Origin: Anabaena sp. UHCC 0204
GTDB lineage: Bacteria > Cyanobacteriota > Cyanobacteriia > Cyanobacteriales > Nostocaceae
Length of the DNA: 64,000 bases
Reading direction: 5' to 3'
Assembly: GCF_009711975.1 (NCBI RefSeq)
Contig: NZ_VIKW01000018.1
Coordinates: 48,724-112,723, forward strand
Shown here: positions 9,539 through 18,860 of the stretch, piece after piece
How positions within the stretch are numbered: the stretch's first letter is position 1
How the letters are laid out: every line of letters begins with the position of its first letter
Notes under the pieces: model-generated
What the model was told of the DNA's origin: nothing
Database searches by the model: none
What the model saw: only the letters and a program-made list of their open reading frames with translations
Made by a program: the position numbers and the translations under genes

Positions 9539-9575
9539 CTACAAGGAAATATACTCACATCTATTGGAGGCTTTA

Positions 9576-10958
9576 ATGGTTTTTCTATTACCTGGTGTTA
9601 AGTTTGACTTGGATCTAATTCAAAAGTATGATACTCGCGCTCCCAGATACACCAGCTACCCCCCAGCAACAGAATTAAGTGAAACTTTCACCGCCAGAGA
9701 TTTCCAAACAGCTATTACTGCTTCTAATCAACGAGAAACTCCCCTATCCTTGTATTTCCATATTCCTTTTTGCCAAAGTGCTTGTTATTTTTGTGGTTGC
9801 AATACGGTAATTACTAATAACAAGAATATGGCTAAACCATATCTGGAACATTTAGAGCAAGAAATCAAAAATACCTCGTCTTTAATTGACAAGAATAGAA
9901 AGGTACTCCAAATTCATTGGGGTGGAGGTACTCCAAATTATTTGGAACTTGATCAAGTAGAATTTCTCTGGAAAAATATTACCCGTCATTTCCAAATTGC
10001 TTCAGATGCGGAAGTATCTATTGAAATTAATCCTCGTTATGTAAATAGAGATTATATCTTATTTTTGAGAGATATTGGCTTTAATCGGATTAGTTTTGGT
10101 ATTCAAGATTTTAACCCAGAAGTACAAAAAGCGGTGAATCGCATTCAACCAGAATCATTACTTTTTGATGTCATGGGTTGGATTAAGGAAGCTGAGTTTG
10201 ATAGTGTCAATGTAGACTTAATTTATGGTTTACCTTATCAAACTCTAGAAACTTTTCGGGAAACATTACACAAGACAATGGCATTAGATGCTGATAGAAT
10301 TGTCGTCTTTAATTTTGCTTATGTACCTTGGATCAAACCTGTCCAAAAAATGATTCCCCAAACAGCATTACCAGGAGCAGAAGAAAAGTTAGATATTCTC
10401 AAAATGACAATTGAGGAATTAACTAATAACGAGTATTTGTTTATTGGGATGGATCATTTTGCTAAAAATAACAATGAATTAGCGATCGCTCAACGTCATG
10501 GCACACTAAAACGCAATTTCCAAGGTTATACTACCCATGCAGAAACGGAATTGTTTGGTTTTGGTGCTACATCTATTAGTATGTTAGACGATGCCTATGC
10601 TCAAAATTACAAGGAATTAAAGGATTATTACAAAGCGGTAGCCGCAGGTGTTATTCCTACTAGTAAAGGTATTCAACTAACTCAGGATGATATTATTAGA
10701 AGAGACGTAATTATGTCAATTATGTCTCACTTCCGTCTCAATAAATCAGAGATTGAGCATAAATATCACATTGATTTTAATGAATATTTCTGTTATGAAC
10801 TAAATCAGTTACAACCTCTAGAAGATGATGGATTAGTGAATGTATTTGCTGATGAAATCCACATTACTGATATTGGTAGATTGTTAGTCAGAAATATTGC
10901 CGTTCTTTTCGATACTCATACAAGAAGTAGAGAGACAAAATTCTCTCGCGCTATCTAA
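9576..10958 (+). CDS. hemN: Oxygen-independent coproporphyrinogen III dehydrogenase
   Basis: 460-residue radical SAM enzyme converting coproporphyrinogen III to protoporphyrinogen IX without oxygen. The 4Fe-4S cluster motif is HIPFCQSACYFCGC (CxxxCxxC), followed by the SAM-binding HWGGGTPN. The ATG at 9576 was chosen because GGAGG (9566-9570) precedes it at normal spacing. An ATG 48 bases upstream falls inside an inverted repeat and would add residues not usual for HemN. It belongs with the preceding heme oxygenase and is closed by a strong stem-loop. Confidence 0.92.
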   Translation: MVFLLPGVKFDLDLIQKYDTRAPRYTSYPPATELSETFTARDFQTAITASNQRETPLSLYFHIPFCQSACYFCGCNTVITNNKNMAKPYLEHLEQEIKNTSSLIDKNRKVLQIHWGGGTPNYLELDQVEFLWKNITRHFQIASDAEVSIEINPRYVNRDYILFLRDIGFNRISFGIQDFNPEVQKAVNRIQPESLLFDVMGWIKEAEFDSVNVDLIYGLPYQTLETFRETLHKTMALDADRIVVFNFAYVPWIKPVQKMIPQTALPGAEEKLDILKMTIEELTNNEYLFIGMDHFAKNNNELAIAQRHGTLKRNFQGYTTHAETELFGFGATSISMLDDAYAQNYKELKDYYKAVAAGVIPTSKGIQLTQDDIIRRDVIMSIMSHFRLNKSEIEHKYHIDFNEYFCYELNQLQPLEDDGLVNVFADEIHITDIGRLLVRNIAVLFDTHTRSRETKFSRAI

Positions 10959-10960
10959 GG

Positions 10961-11011
10961 AAAAGGGGTTATGTAGTTGCGCTAAAGCGATAAATGCAAC
11001 TACATACCTTT
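10961..11011 (+). terminator. Stem-loop behind hemN
   Basis: TATGTAGTTGC (10970-10980) and GCAACTACATA (10996-11006) form a perfect 11-bp stem. Outer AAAAGG and CCTTTT extend it after a small bulge. It lies just past the hemN stop codon. Confidence 0.7.
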
Positions 11012-11098
11012 TGATTTATATATTTATGTCATTTGGTAGAAATAAAAAAAATTTAGCCTTGATAAATTTGATACGAGTCATATTTTTGAGGCAATGTA

Positions 11099-11374
11099 AT
11101 GATGAATATTATTGCTTGGATAATTTTAGGACTAATAGCTGGTGCGATCGCTAAAGCTATCTATCCTGGTTCTCAAGGTGGGGGTATGTTATCAACCATG
11201 ATATTAGGTATTGTTGGTGCTTTTATCGGTGGTACTTTATTTACTCTCATCCGCACAGGAACTCTCCAATTTACAACCGCAACTTTAAGTATTCCTGGGT
11301 TAATAGTGGCAATTATCGGCGCAGTTATCGCTATTTATCTATGGGGATTATTCCAAAGAAGTAGTCGAGCCTAA
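11099..11374 (+). CDS. GlsB/YeaQ/YmgE-family membrane protein
   Basis: 91-residue protein with three hydrophobic helices and the glycine-rich family pattern (IIAWIILGLIAGAIAKAI, then GGGMLSTMILGIVGAFIGG). The family is linked to general stress and acid response in enterobacteria and enterococci; the molecular role is unknown. GAGG seven bases upstream supports the ATG. It lies between hemN and a Mn-catalase, which fits an oxidative or redox stress neighbourhood. Confidence 0.8.
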   Translation: MMNIIAWIILGLIAGAIAKAIYPGSQGGGMLSTMILGIVGAFIGGTLFTLIRTGTLQFTTATLSIPGLIVAIIGAVIAIYLWGLFQRSSRA

Positions 11375-11443
11375 CCTCAAATTTAGCAAATTAGACTGGA
11401 TATAAGTTGTTTCTTAGCATTGCTAGTTAAAGGAGCTAAAATT

Positions 11444-12145
11444 GTGTTTTTTCATAAAAAAGAATCAATTCATGTAGTGAAAGTTGATCAACCAAATCCC
11501 CGTTTTGCTCAGTTACTTCTAGAACAATTTGGTGGTGCAACTGGTGAACTTTCAGCCGCTTTGCAATATTGGGTACAATCTTTTCATGTTGAAAATCCTG
11601 GTATTCGGGATATGCTCCAAGATATTGCTATTGAGGAATTTGGCCATTTAGAAATGGTTGGTAAACTCATTGAAATCCACACTAAAAATACAGATCAAAC
11701 AGAAGCCTATAAAAGTACCTTATTTGCTCTTCGCGGCATTGGTCCCCATTTTCTTGATAGTCAAGGAAATGCTTGGACTGCAAATTATTTAAATGAAGGT
11801 GGTGATGTTGTCCGCGATTTACGTGCTAATATTGCCGCTGAAGGTGGTGCTAGACAAACTTATGAAGAGTTGATTAAACTAGCCACAGATGAGGGAACTA
11901 AACAGACTTTGGTACATCTGTTAACGCGAGAAGTTTCTCATACTCAGATGTTTATGAAAGCTTTGGATTCTCTGGGTAAGTTAACTGATCCTATGTTTGG
12001 GAATATCCAACCAGATGAAACCGTCGCTCTTTACTATAATTTATCAACTGATGGAGACGGTGCAGATCAACGCGGTCCTTGGAATTCTGAACCAACATTT
12101 CAATATATCTCTAATCCTTTGGAGAAGGTAATGAGTGCTAAATAA
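11444..12145 (+). CDS. Manganese catalase
   Basis: Non-heme di-manganese catalase (233 residues) dismutating hydrogen peroxide, with the four-helix ferritin-like fold. Metal ligands are suggested by Glu in ATGELSAAL, Glu/His in IAIEEFGHLEM, Glu in NIAAEGGARQ and His in REVSHTQMF. The GTG start was chosen because AAAGGAG sits ten bases upstream and the protein then begins MFFHKKE, as in homologues. Heterocystous cyanobacteria such as Anabaena rely on Mn-catalases, so this is a real peroxide-defence enzyme. It follows the GlsB gene with about 70 bp between. Confidence 0.88.
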   Translation: MFFHKKESIHVVKVDQPNPRFAQLLLEQFGGATGELSAALQYWVQSFHVENPGIRDMLQDIAIEEFGHLEMVGKLIEIHTKNTDQTEAYKSTLFALRGIGPHFLDSQGNAWTANYLNEGGDVVRDLRANIAAEGGARQTYEELIKLATDEGTKQTLVHLLTREVSHTQMFMKALDSLGKLTDPMFGNIQPDETVALYYNLSTDGDGADQRGPWNSEPTFQYISNPLEKVMSAK

Positions 12146-12154
12146 AAACTTTAT

Positions 12155-12320
12155 TGTCTGAATCAGGATTTACAGGATTTGAAGATTAGCAAGATTTTTT
12201 AATTATCAAAATTGTCTGAATCAGGATTTACAGGATTTGAAGATTACCAAGATTTTTGAAATTATCAAAAATCATGAATCTTGAAAATCCTTTAATCTAG
12301 AGTATCCTGATTCAGATATT
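12155..12320. repeat. 58-bp direct repeat plus inverted third copy
   Basis: A unit starting TGTCTGAATCAGGATTTACA occurs at 12155 and again at 12213, a 58-bp period with few differences. From about 12277 to 12316 an inverted, diverged copy ends ATCCTGATTCAGA. The two forward copies can pair with the inverted one, giving a large hairpin between the convergent Mn-catalase and protease genes. It is a dispersed repeat or MITE-like relic. Confidence 0.7.
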
Positions 12321-12321
12321 T

Positions 12322-13518
12322 TTATTTTTCTAAAGACTTCGCTATTACCCCTAACTGTAAACTTGGTGGAAAGTTACCTTCTTCCTTAATGCGTTTGATT
12401 TCCAATGAAGTAATTGGCAAATTTAACTTTTGTGCTAACGCTTGTACAATATCTCCTCTATCAATGATACCAGCCACAGCATCAGCGGGAGAAAGAACAG
12501 TAATTTGAGGTATTTGTTCCTGTTCTAATTTATTAATTACCTCTGCTAAAGAAGTAGATTCGGTAACAGTAGGAATTGTATTCAGGGGATGAACAATGCT
12601 TTGTAAAGTTTGGTTTTCCCATTCACTTCTTTGGGTTGTTCGTAAATCATTAATAGCAACTAAACCCCGATAACGACCGTCAGCAGCCGCAAAATAAACT
12701 TGCGGTGTAGTAGTTTCTAAAAGATATAAATCAGCGAATTCTCGCAATGTTTGATTAGCATTAACTACGCGAAAATTACGAGTCATCCCATCGCTGGCTA
12801 CTAGCTTCAGCAAAGTTTCTTGTAATGTGGTTACACGGTCATAACTGTTAGCATTGCGAACTGCAAACCAGCCGATCAACACAATCCATAAACCTGTGAT
12901 AAATTCTCTGGTAAAGAAATCAATCGCAAATCCCAAAGCGATCGCTGCATAACCTAAAATTTGTCCAGCTTTGGCTGCCATGTGTACTGCTTGAAAGCGA
13001 TCGCCTGTCACTTTCCATAATGCAGCTTTTAATACTTGTCCCCCATCCAGTGGTAAACCAGGAATCAAGTTAAACAACGCCACAACTAAGTTAATTCTCG
13101 CTAAATCTCCCGTCATTGAACTGAGAGGGGTACTATCAGGCAGCAAACTTGAACCTAGACGCAGTAAGAAAAACAGACCAACACTCACCGCAGGACCGGC
13201 GATCGCTACCTGAAAAGCTTGACCAGGTGTTTTCGATTCTTCCTCTATGGCTGCAATTCCCCCAAACAAAAATAAAGTGATAGAATTCACCTTAATTCCT
13301 TGGGATTGAGCCACTAAGCTATGTCCTAACTCATGCAACAGCACCGAAGCAAATAACAATAGTGCCATTACCAAACCCGCACTCCAACCCACAATAGAAC
13401 CCCATTGTTGGTAAGCAAACCCAAAATTCAGAGTTGTTAACCCCAAAATTACAAACCATAAGGGGTCTAAAAATAACGGGATGCCAAATAAAGTACCTAT
13501 TTTCCAATTTGTTTGCAT
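12322..13518 (-). CDS. Site-2 protease (M50) with CBS pair
   Basis: 398-residue intramembrane metalloprotease. The zinc site is LLHELGHSL (HExxH near residue 62) and the third ligand motif is NLIPGLPLDGGQ. About six membrane helices fill residues 15-220. Two CBS domains (about 240-370) form a cytoplasmic nucleotide-sensing tail, as in SpoIVFB-type cyanobacterial S2P homologues. Substrates are probably membrane-bound anti-sigma or regulatory proteins, but nothing in the neighbourhood names one. Confidence 0.88.
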   Translation of the reverse strand: MQTNWKIGTLFGIPLFLDPLWFVILGLTTLNFGFAYQQWGSIVGWSAGLVMALLLFASVLLHELGHSLVAQSQGIKVNSITLFLFGGIAAIEEESKTPGQAFQVAIAGPAVSVGLFFLLRLGSSLLPDSTPLSSMTGDLARINLVVALFNLIPGLPLDGGQVLKAALWKVTGDRFQAVHMAAKAGQILGYAAIALGFAIDFFTREFITGLWIVLIGWFAVRNANSYDRVTTLQETLLKLVASDGMTRNFRVVNANQTLREFADLYLLETTTPQVYFAAADGRYRGLVAINDLRTTQRSEWENQTLQSIVHPLNTIPTVTESTSLAEVINKLEQEQIPQITVLSPADAVAGIIDRGDIVQALAQKLNLPITSLEIKRIKEEGNFPPSLQLGVIAKSLEK

Positions 13519-13664
13519 TATTTTAGATATTCCAGAAATTCTTTTATAAGTGAGAAATGATAGGTATAACTCTAGGATAACAATTTAAAAAATTTGATCA
13601 CAAGAAAGTCGCAGGTCCCTGACCTCTCTAAGAAGTCGGGGATCTAAATGCCTTTACCAAAAAA

Positions 13665-13693
13665 AGCGATAGGCAAATTAATCACCTATCGCT
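13665..13693 (-). terminator. Rho-independent terminator of psaK
   Basis: AGCGATAGG and CCTATCGCT form a perfect 9-bp stem with an 11-base loop. On the psaK strand the stem is followed by a run of about seven T. Flanking A/T runs on both sides make it potentially bidirectional. Confidence 0.8.
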
Positions 13694-13721
13694 GTTGATA
13701 AAAAAAGAATATTAATCCAAT

Positions 13722-13970
13722 TTACAACCGACCAATATTAGTCAGTCCTAAAACAATGCCGATACCAATCACATGACCAAACGCCATTGCTGCAATGAAT
13801 CCTGGCACACTGATAGGTAATACAGGCATCGGTGGTCCGACTTTAGTAGATTTCAAGGCAAAAGTTAGTAAAAGTACAACTACGCTACTGACGCTGATAA
13901 TGATGCCTACTGTAGGACTCCACACCGGTGTTACAGGAACAGATGCTGCGGCTAATAAGATTGATGACAT
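13722..13970 (-). CDS. psaK: Photosystem I subunit PsaK
   Basis: 82-residue peripheral membrane subunit of photosystem I, involved in docking of light-harvesting antenna and reaction-centre assembly. Two membrane helices (about residues 18-40 and 55-78) flank a stromal loop with STKVGPPMP. The C-terminal helix has the family's GFIAAMAFGHVIGIG pattern. The ATG at 13970 is preferred over the TTG one codon upstream because AGGAG lies upstream at good distance. It has its own terminator and no co-directional neighbour, consistent with a monocistronic photosynthesis gene. Confidence 0.9.
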   Translation of the reverse strand: MSSILLAAASVPVTPVWSPTVGIIISVSSVVVLLLTFALKSTKVGPPMPVLPISVPGFIAAMAFGHVIGIGIVLGLTNIGRL

Positions 13971-14099
13971 CAAGGTGTGTTCTCCTGAATGAAAAAATGA
14001 ATATAATCTTACAGAATTATAAAATTACCCTGGACAAAGCAAAAGTTTTTAACTTGAATTAAGATACTTTTGTGATTATTTGTAACTTTTCAGATATAA

Positions 14100-14753
14100 A
14101 TGCGGGTTAAAATTTGCGGCATTACTCAACCACAGCAGTCTTTAGCCATAGCTTCTCTTGGTGCAACTGCACTAGGATTTATATGTGTCCCGACTTCTCC
14201 TCGCTATGTGACTATAGCTCAAATTCAGGACGCGATCGCTGCCCTGGCTGAAGGCAACGCTCCTCTTCCTCAAAATATTGACAAAATCGGTGTTTTTGCT
14301 AACACTACTATTTCTAAAATTAGCCAAATAGTTAAAGAGTCTGGTTTAACCGGTGTTCAGTTACATGGAGATGAAACACCGGAATTTTGCCATCAATTGC
14401 GTCAATCTCTACCCCAAGTAGAAATAATCAAGGCTTTTCGAGTCCGCAGTTTAGAGCATCTACAAACTACCACTAATTACACTGATTATGTAGATACCCT
14501 ATTATTAGATGCCTACCATCCTCAACAACTAGGAGGAACAGGGCAAACCTTAGATTGGCAAGTATTAAATCAGGAATTTTGCCCTAGTCTTCCTTGGTTA
14601 TTAGCTGGTGGACTAACCCCAGATAATATTTTAACTGCGTTGAGTCAGATCAACCCCAATGGGATTGATTTATCCAGTGGGGTAGAAAAATCTCCTGGTA
14701 ACAAAGATTTAGACAAAGTAGCTCTATTATTTCAAAAGTTAGGGAATAGGTGA
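14100..14753 (+). CDS. trpF: Phosphoribosylanthranilate isomerase
   Basis: 217-residue TIM-barrel enzyme of tryptophan synthesis (PRA to CdRP). The N-terminal MRVKICGIT holds the catalytic Cys, the general acid Asp is in the LLLDAY strand, and GGTGQTLDW and [11 protein letters not shown] form phosphate-binding loops. It is a stand-alone trpF, as is usual in cyanobacteria. Its stop codon is followed within two bases by a heptanucleotide array. Confidence 0.95.
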   Translation: MRVKICGITQPQQSLAIASLGATALGFICVPTSPRYVTIAQIQDAIAALAEGNAPLPQNIDKIGVFANTTISKISQIVKESGLTGVQLHGDETPEFCHQLRQSLPQVEIIKAFRVRSLEHLQTTTNYTDYVDTLLLDAYHPQQLGGTGQTLDWQVLNQEFCPSLPWLLAGGLTPDNILTALSQINPNGIDLSSGVEKSPGNKDLDKVALLFQKLGNR

Positions 14754-14755
14754 TT

Positions 14756-14829
14756 TGTCAGTTGTCAGTTGTCAGTTGTCAGTTGTCAGTTGTCAGTTGT
14801 CAGTCGTCAGTTGTCAGTTGTCAGTTGTT
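14756..14829. repeat. GTCAGTT heptanucleotide array
   Basis: About ten nearly perfect units of GTCAGTT with a single substituted unit (GTCAGTC). It starts two bases after the trpF stop codon. It is the longest uninterrupted example in the window of the STRR family known from heterocystous cyanobacteria. Confidence 0.9.
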
Positions 14830-14840
14830 AAGAAGTTTTC

Positions 14841-14887
14841 CTGCTCCCTGCTCCCTGCTCCCTGCTCCCCTGCTCCCTGTTCCCTAT
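14841..14887. repeat. CTCCCTG heptanucleotide array
   Basis: About six units of CTGCTCC/CTCCCTG, one with an extra C, ending at the folE stop codon. It is a second STRR motif placed in tandem with the GTCAGTT array, so the whole trpF-folE spacer is repeat. Confidence 0.85.
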
Positions 14888-14890
14888 TCT

Positions 14891-15598
14891 TCAAAAGAAT
14901 GACGCTTGGTGACGAATCAAATTGAAGAATTCCTCACGGGTTTTATGTTCTTCTTGGAATATACCTACCATCGAACTGGTGACTGTCCAAGCACCTGGTT
15001 TTTGAACTCCCCGCATAACCATGCACATATGACTTGCTTCCATGACAACAGCAACGCCTTTAGGTTCAAGAACTGTTTGCAGTGCTTCGGCAATTTGTCG
15101 AGTTAGTCTTTCTTGTACTTGCAATCTACGAGAATACATTTCTACAATTCTTGCTAGTTTACTTAATCCCACAACTTTTTGATTGGGAATATAAGCAACG
15201 TGCGCTCTGCCCATGAATGGCAGCATATGATGTTCACACAAGCTAAAGAAGTTAATATCTCTAACTAACACCATCTCATCATGCCCTTCATCAAATATCG
15301 CACCATTGATGAGGTCTTCTAGAGATTGATTGTAGCCACTGGTGAGGAATTTCATGGCTTTGGCTACACGCTTGGGTGTTTTCAGGAGTCCTTCTCTTTC
15401 GGGATCTTCTCCTACTCCTACTATGATCTTTCGCACGGCTTCCATCATCTCATCCATTATTTCCTCAGAGGGTGGATTTAATTCTGGCTCTCGGCCATCA
15501 TGAGTATTGCGGTCTGGGCGGACAGTGATAGCTTCTACTAAGTCGGGAATTAGGGGTGATTGAGCGCGATTAGAACCGTTAGAACCAGCGATAGTCAT
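14891..15598 (-). CDS. folE: GTP cyclohydrolase I
   Basis: 235-residue homodecameric enzyme converting GTP to dihydroneopterin triphosphate for folate and pterin synthesis. Zinc and catalytic residues are visible in [11 protein letters not shown] and in [10 protein letters not shown]. The first 45 residues are a variable acidic/polar extension before the core. It is the first step of a pathway also represented by the pterin dehydratase and folD in this window. The ATG sits close to a poly-variable spacer; no strong ribosome binding site is seen. Confidence 0.95.
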   Translation of the reverse strand: MTIAGSNGSNRAQSPLIPDLVEAITVRPDRNTHDGREPELNPPSEEIMDEMMEAVRKIIVGVGEDPEREGLLKTPKRVAKAMKFLTSGYNQSLEDLINGAIFDEGHDEMVLVRDINFFSLCEHHMLPFMGRAHVAYIPNQKVVGLSKLARIVEMYSRRLQVQERLTRQIAEALQTVLEPKGVAVVMEASHMCMVMRGVQKPGAWTVTSSMVGIFQEEHKTREEFFNLIRHQASFF

Positions 15599-15687
15599 GA
15601 TTGAATTTTGGTAATTTGGTAATTAGTAATCGGTCAGTTGTCAGTGGTAATTAGTCATTCACTCAAGATAAATGACGAAATCACCCA

Positions 15688-16413
15688 TTAGAGAACACCA
15701 GCATTGGACATTAGGGTTAATTCTGCAATTACTGCTTGTTGTGGTAGTAAGACAGTGTGCAGAATTGTTGCGGCCACAATTTCTGGAGTTAACATTTGAG
15801 AACGGTCAAAATTAGCCTGGACTGTTGGAGTATCCCAAATTTCTGTATTCACAGAACCAGGACAGATTGTAGTAACGCGAATACCATTGGCACGTTCTTC
15901 TTGTGCGAGGGTTTGGGACAGGGAAAGGAGTCCTGCTTTGCTGACACAGTATGCTCCCCAACCCGGAAAAGCTTGTTTGGCTGCTATAGAAGCAATGTTA
16001 ATAATTGTGCCTTGGCCTTGTTGGCGCATTCCTGGCAAAATGCCCATCATGCACTGAAATACACTGGTGAGGTTCAAGTTAATTACTTGCTGCCAATCTT
16101 CTAGGGGTGTTTCACTCAGATTGCCTGTATATCCAATACCAGCGTTATTAATGAGAATGTTTATGTTGCTAAATTCATCAGCGATCGCTTGAATTTTTGT
16201 TTTGACTTGGGCAACTTCCGCTAAATCTACACAGAAGGCTGTAGCTTCAACTCCATACTCCTGTGCTGCTTTGGCTACTGACTCTAATTTATCCTGAGAA
16301 CGGCTGACCAAGGCCACATCTATTCCAGCTTTTGCAAATGCTAAAGCTGTTGCTTTACCAATTCCACTACTAGCCCCAGTAATTAGGGCGCGTCTTTTTT
16401 GCTCAACACTCAT
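15688..16413 (-). CDS. Short-chain dehydrogenase/reductase
   Basis: Classical SDR of about 241 residues. The Rossmann motif is TGASSGIG, the structural motif NNAGIGY, the catalytic Ser lies in IINIASIAA and the pair is YCVSK. The enzyme class is 3-oxoacyl-ACP reductase-like, but the substrate is not determined. An upstream in-frame TTG would add 12 residues; the ATG at 16413 places the N-terminus at the normal distance before the glycine motif. Confidence 0.8.
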   Translation of the reverse strand: MSVEQKRRALITGASSGIGKATALAFAKAGIDVALVSRSQDKLESVAKAAQEYGVEATAFCVDLAEVAQVKTKIQAIADEFSNINILINNAGIGYTGNLSETPLEDWQQVINLNLTSVFQCMMGILPGMRQQGQGTIINIASIAAKQAFPGWGAYCVSKAGLLSLSQTLAQEERANGIRVTTICPGSVNTEIWDTPTVQANFDRSQMLTPEIVAATILHTVLLPQQAVIAELTLMSNAGVL

Positions 16414-16764
16414 AATATTTTCCAACTTTTTGGCAGTGCTGTGAGCCAACAGCTACTCATAAATTAAATATTTATGAACTCAAAGTTAATTTTTGCTACA
16501 AATCAGGGTACTTGTTTGGCAAATGTATGTAATGTCATGTAGTAGTTCTCGTTTATAGGGAATATACTTTATTTTCCTCTAAACTCTTTCCTAACTTTCC
16601 CTCACCCGCTATAAGGGCAGGTAAGAGAAGTAGGTTTTATGGTGTTTAACTTTCTTTCGTTGACAAATACAAATGCCTAAGCTCGTGAAAATTGTTAAAA
16701 ATCTTTAAGCAGCACTCAGAAATTATAGCACTGCTGTTATGCGATACATTATCTTGGCGCATTT
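16414..16764. other. Gene-free interval between accA and the SDR gene
   Basis: About 350 bp with no credible ORF or RNA gene on either strand. It probably holds the SDR promoter and accA 3' end. A short CCGCTATAAGGGCAGG stretch is the only GC-richer part. Nothing further could be assigned. Confidence 0.3.
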
Positions 16765-17745
16765 CTAGTGAGCAAGTTCAGTAAAAACACCGATATTGCG
16801 GAATTTATCATAACGAAGTTGACGGCGTTCGCCGGGGGTGAGACGGTTAAGTTCGTCTAAGTTTTCTACCAAGGTTTGTTTAAGATTGGTAGCCGCTGTT
16901 AAGGGGTCAGAATGAGCGCCGCCCAGGGGTTCAGAGATGATTTGGTCAATTATGCCCAAGTTTTTGAGATCATGAGAGATAATTTTCAAAGCTACGGCTG
17001 CTTGGGGGGATTTACTGGCATCTTTCCACAAAATCGCGGCGCAGGCTTCGGGGGTAGCGACTGTATAAACTGAGTGTTCAAACATCAATAGGCGATCGCC
17101 TACGCCAATACCCAAAGCCCCACCAGAACCACCTTCACCAATGACTGTACAAATAATAGGTACGTCAAAGCAGAACATTTCCCGTAAATTATAGGCGATC
17201 GCTTCTCCTTGTCCCTGGTGTTCGGCTTCTATGCCTGCCCAAGCTCCGGGAGTATCAATAAATGTCAAAATTGGCATACTGAATTTATTGGCGTGTTCCA
17301 TCAGCCGCAGGGCTTTCCTGTAGCCCCCAGGAGCAGCCATACCAAAGTTACGAGCAACGTTATCTTTGGTATCCCGGCCTTTTTGATGTCCTAACATCAT
17401 CACTGGTTGTCCACCCAAACGGCCGACACCACCAACTAAAGCGGGATCATCTCCGCCACAGCGATCGCCATGTAACTCCATCCATTCATCACTAATAGAT
17501 TGAATATAATCTAAAGTGCTAGGGCGACGGGGATGACGGGCTACTTGCAGTCGTTGAGATGGTGTGAGACTACTAAAAATCTCTTGCTTTAATTGCATCG
17601 CCCGCGTTTCCAATTGGCGAATTTGCCCAGAAACATCAACGCCATTTTCTTCAGCTAGTTGGCGAATTTGCTCAATCCGGGTAGCCATTTCTGCTAAAGG
17701 CTTTTCAAAATCTAACAGTAGCGGTTTGCGCTCAGTGCTTGCCAT
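16765..17745 (-). CDS. accA: Acetyl-CoA carboxylase carboxyltransferase subunit alpha
   Basis: 326-residue alpha subunit of the carboxyltransferase that transfers carboxyl from carboxybiotin to acetyl-CoA, supplying malonyl-CoA. It has the N-terminal helical region, then the crotonase-like core with [28 protein letters not shown] and [12 protein letters not shown]. It lies directly downstream of the acyl-ACP reductase on the same strand, separated by a heptanucleotide array with no clear Shine-Dalgarno before the ATG. This linkage with aar/ado is common in cyanobacteria. Confidence 0.96.
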   Translation of the reverse strand: MASTERKPLLLDFEKPLAEMATRIEQIRQLAEENGVDVSGQIRQLETRAMQLKQEIFSSLTPSQRLQVARHPRRPSTLDYIQSISDEWMELHGDRCGGDDPALVGGVGRLGGQPVMMLGHQKGRDTKDNVARNFGMAAPGGYRKALRLMEHANKFSMPILTFIDTPGAWAGIEAEHQGQGEAIAYNLREMFCFDVPIICTVIGEGGSGGALGIGVGDRLLMFEHSVYTVATPEACAAILWKDASKSPQAAVALKIISHDLKNLGIIDQIISEPLGGAHSDPLTAATNLKQTLVENLDELNRLTPGERRQLRYDKFRNIGVFTELAH

Positions 17746-17752
17746 AATTATA

Positions 17753-17845
17753 TTAGTTGTCAGTTGTTAGTTGTCAGTTGTCAATTGTCAGTTGTCAATT
17801 GTCTTTTCTTTGCCACTGACCAATGACTAATGACTAATGACTAAA
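17753..17845. repeat. Heptanucleotide array filling the aar-accA spacer
   Basis: About seven GTCAGTT/GTCAATT units (17753-17803), followed after a short gap by an ATGACTA tail (17814-17845). Read on the gene strand, the aar stop TAG is the first triplet of TAGTCAT units. Tail and array are partly complementary (ACTGAC with GTCAGT). It occupies the entire spacer. Confidence 0.8.
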
Positions 17846-18860
17846 CTAGCAATGGTCTAAAACCGTGTTTTATGGACACTTGACCAATTTGCTCCATTTT
17901 GTCTACGGTAATCTGATTACGTCCCCAAGAAAAGTTTGTATATAACTTCTCAAATTCCAGGAGCATTGATTCAGCAAAACAAGCAAATAATTGACGGGCT
18001 GGGACATCCATATTGACAATTTTCATGATTTTCCAGTCAATATCTAGGGAATGTTCCACAATGCCACCGTTTAATACATACACCCCTGGATGCTGAATTT
18101 TTGTCCCTAAGTTTTTAGGATAACCACCATCAATCAATAAACAGGGTTGTTTTAATGTTGTGGGGTCAATTTCTACACCTTTGGGCATACTCGCCACCCA
18201 CACGACAATATCTGCTTGTGGTAATGCTTCCTGCAATCCCATAATTTTACCGCGTCCTAGTTCTGCTTGCAGTTCTTGGAGACGTTCTTGATTTCTGGCA
18301 ATTAATAGTAATTCTTGGACATCTGTTTTTTTATCTAGCCATCTTGTGACTGCACTACCAATATCTCCTGTTGCACCACATACAGCTACAGTTGCTTTCG
18401 ACAATTCAATCCCTAATTGTTTCGAGGCTTCTTCTACTTGCCGACAAATAATGTAGGCTGTATGAGTATTACCTGTAGTGAAGCGTTCAAAATCTAGGTT
18501 AATATTGCGAACTTGTCTAAACTGCTCTAAATTAAAGTTCTCAAAAATAATTGAAGAAAACCCACCCAAGGCGGTAATATCAATGCCATGCTTTTGAGCA
18601 TGAGCCATAGCATTCAATATTTTGCGAGTTGCAGCTTTAATGCGACGGTTTGCCAGCATTTCCGGCAAAAAGCAAGATTCTACATATTTGCCTTCTATTT
18701 TCTGTCCAGTAATACTGGTGACAGTAATGTGATCAACTATTTGCGGCGGGGCGCTACACCAAAAGTCTAGCCCTTGATCGGCATATTCTGGGTATCCCAA
18801 TTCTTGCGCTACTGATTGAGCGTGTTCCAAACTTGTCAGATGTCCAATTAAACCAAACAT
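17841..18860 (-). CDS. aar: Long-chain acyl-ACP reductase (alkane pathway)
   Basis: 339-residue NADPH-dependent enzyme reducing fatty acyl-ACP to fatty aldehyde. It has the [15 protein letters not shown]-terminus, an active-site region [13 protein letters not shown], the Rossmann glycine motif [11 protein letters not shown] and a C-terminal Cys in [10 protein letters not shown]. The ATG at 18860 gives the standard family length; an upstream TTG would add 11 atypical residues. It works with the oxygenase encoded upstream to make heptadecane-type hydrocarbons. Its TAG stop is embedded in a heptanucleotide repeat. Confidence 0.93.
   Translation of the reverse strand: MFGLIGHLTSLEHAQSVAQELGYPEYADQGLDFWCSAPPQIVDHITVTSITGQKIEGKYVESCFLPEMLANRRIKAATRKILNAMAHAQKHGIDITALGGFSSIIFENFNLEQFRQVRNINLDFERFTTGNTHTAYIICRQVEEASKQLGIELSKATVAVCGATGDIGSAVTRWLDKKTDVQELLLIARNQERLQELQAELGRGKIMGLQEALPQADIVVWVASMPKGVEIDPTTLKQPCLLIDGGYPKNLGTKIQHPGVYVLNGGIVEHSLDIDWKIMKIVNMDVPARQLFACFAESMLLEFEKLYTNFSWGRNQITVDKMEQIGQVSIKHGFRPLLV

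Noticed and set aside
9528..9575. Upstream ATG start for hemN
   Set aside because: It lies in the right arm of an inverted repeat and has no ribosome binding site; the ATG at 9576 follows GGAGG.
14756..14887. Repeat array considered as a CRISPR
   Set aside because: Units are seven bases with no spacers, so it is an STRR-type tandem repeat.
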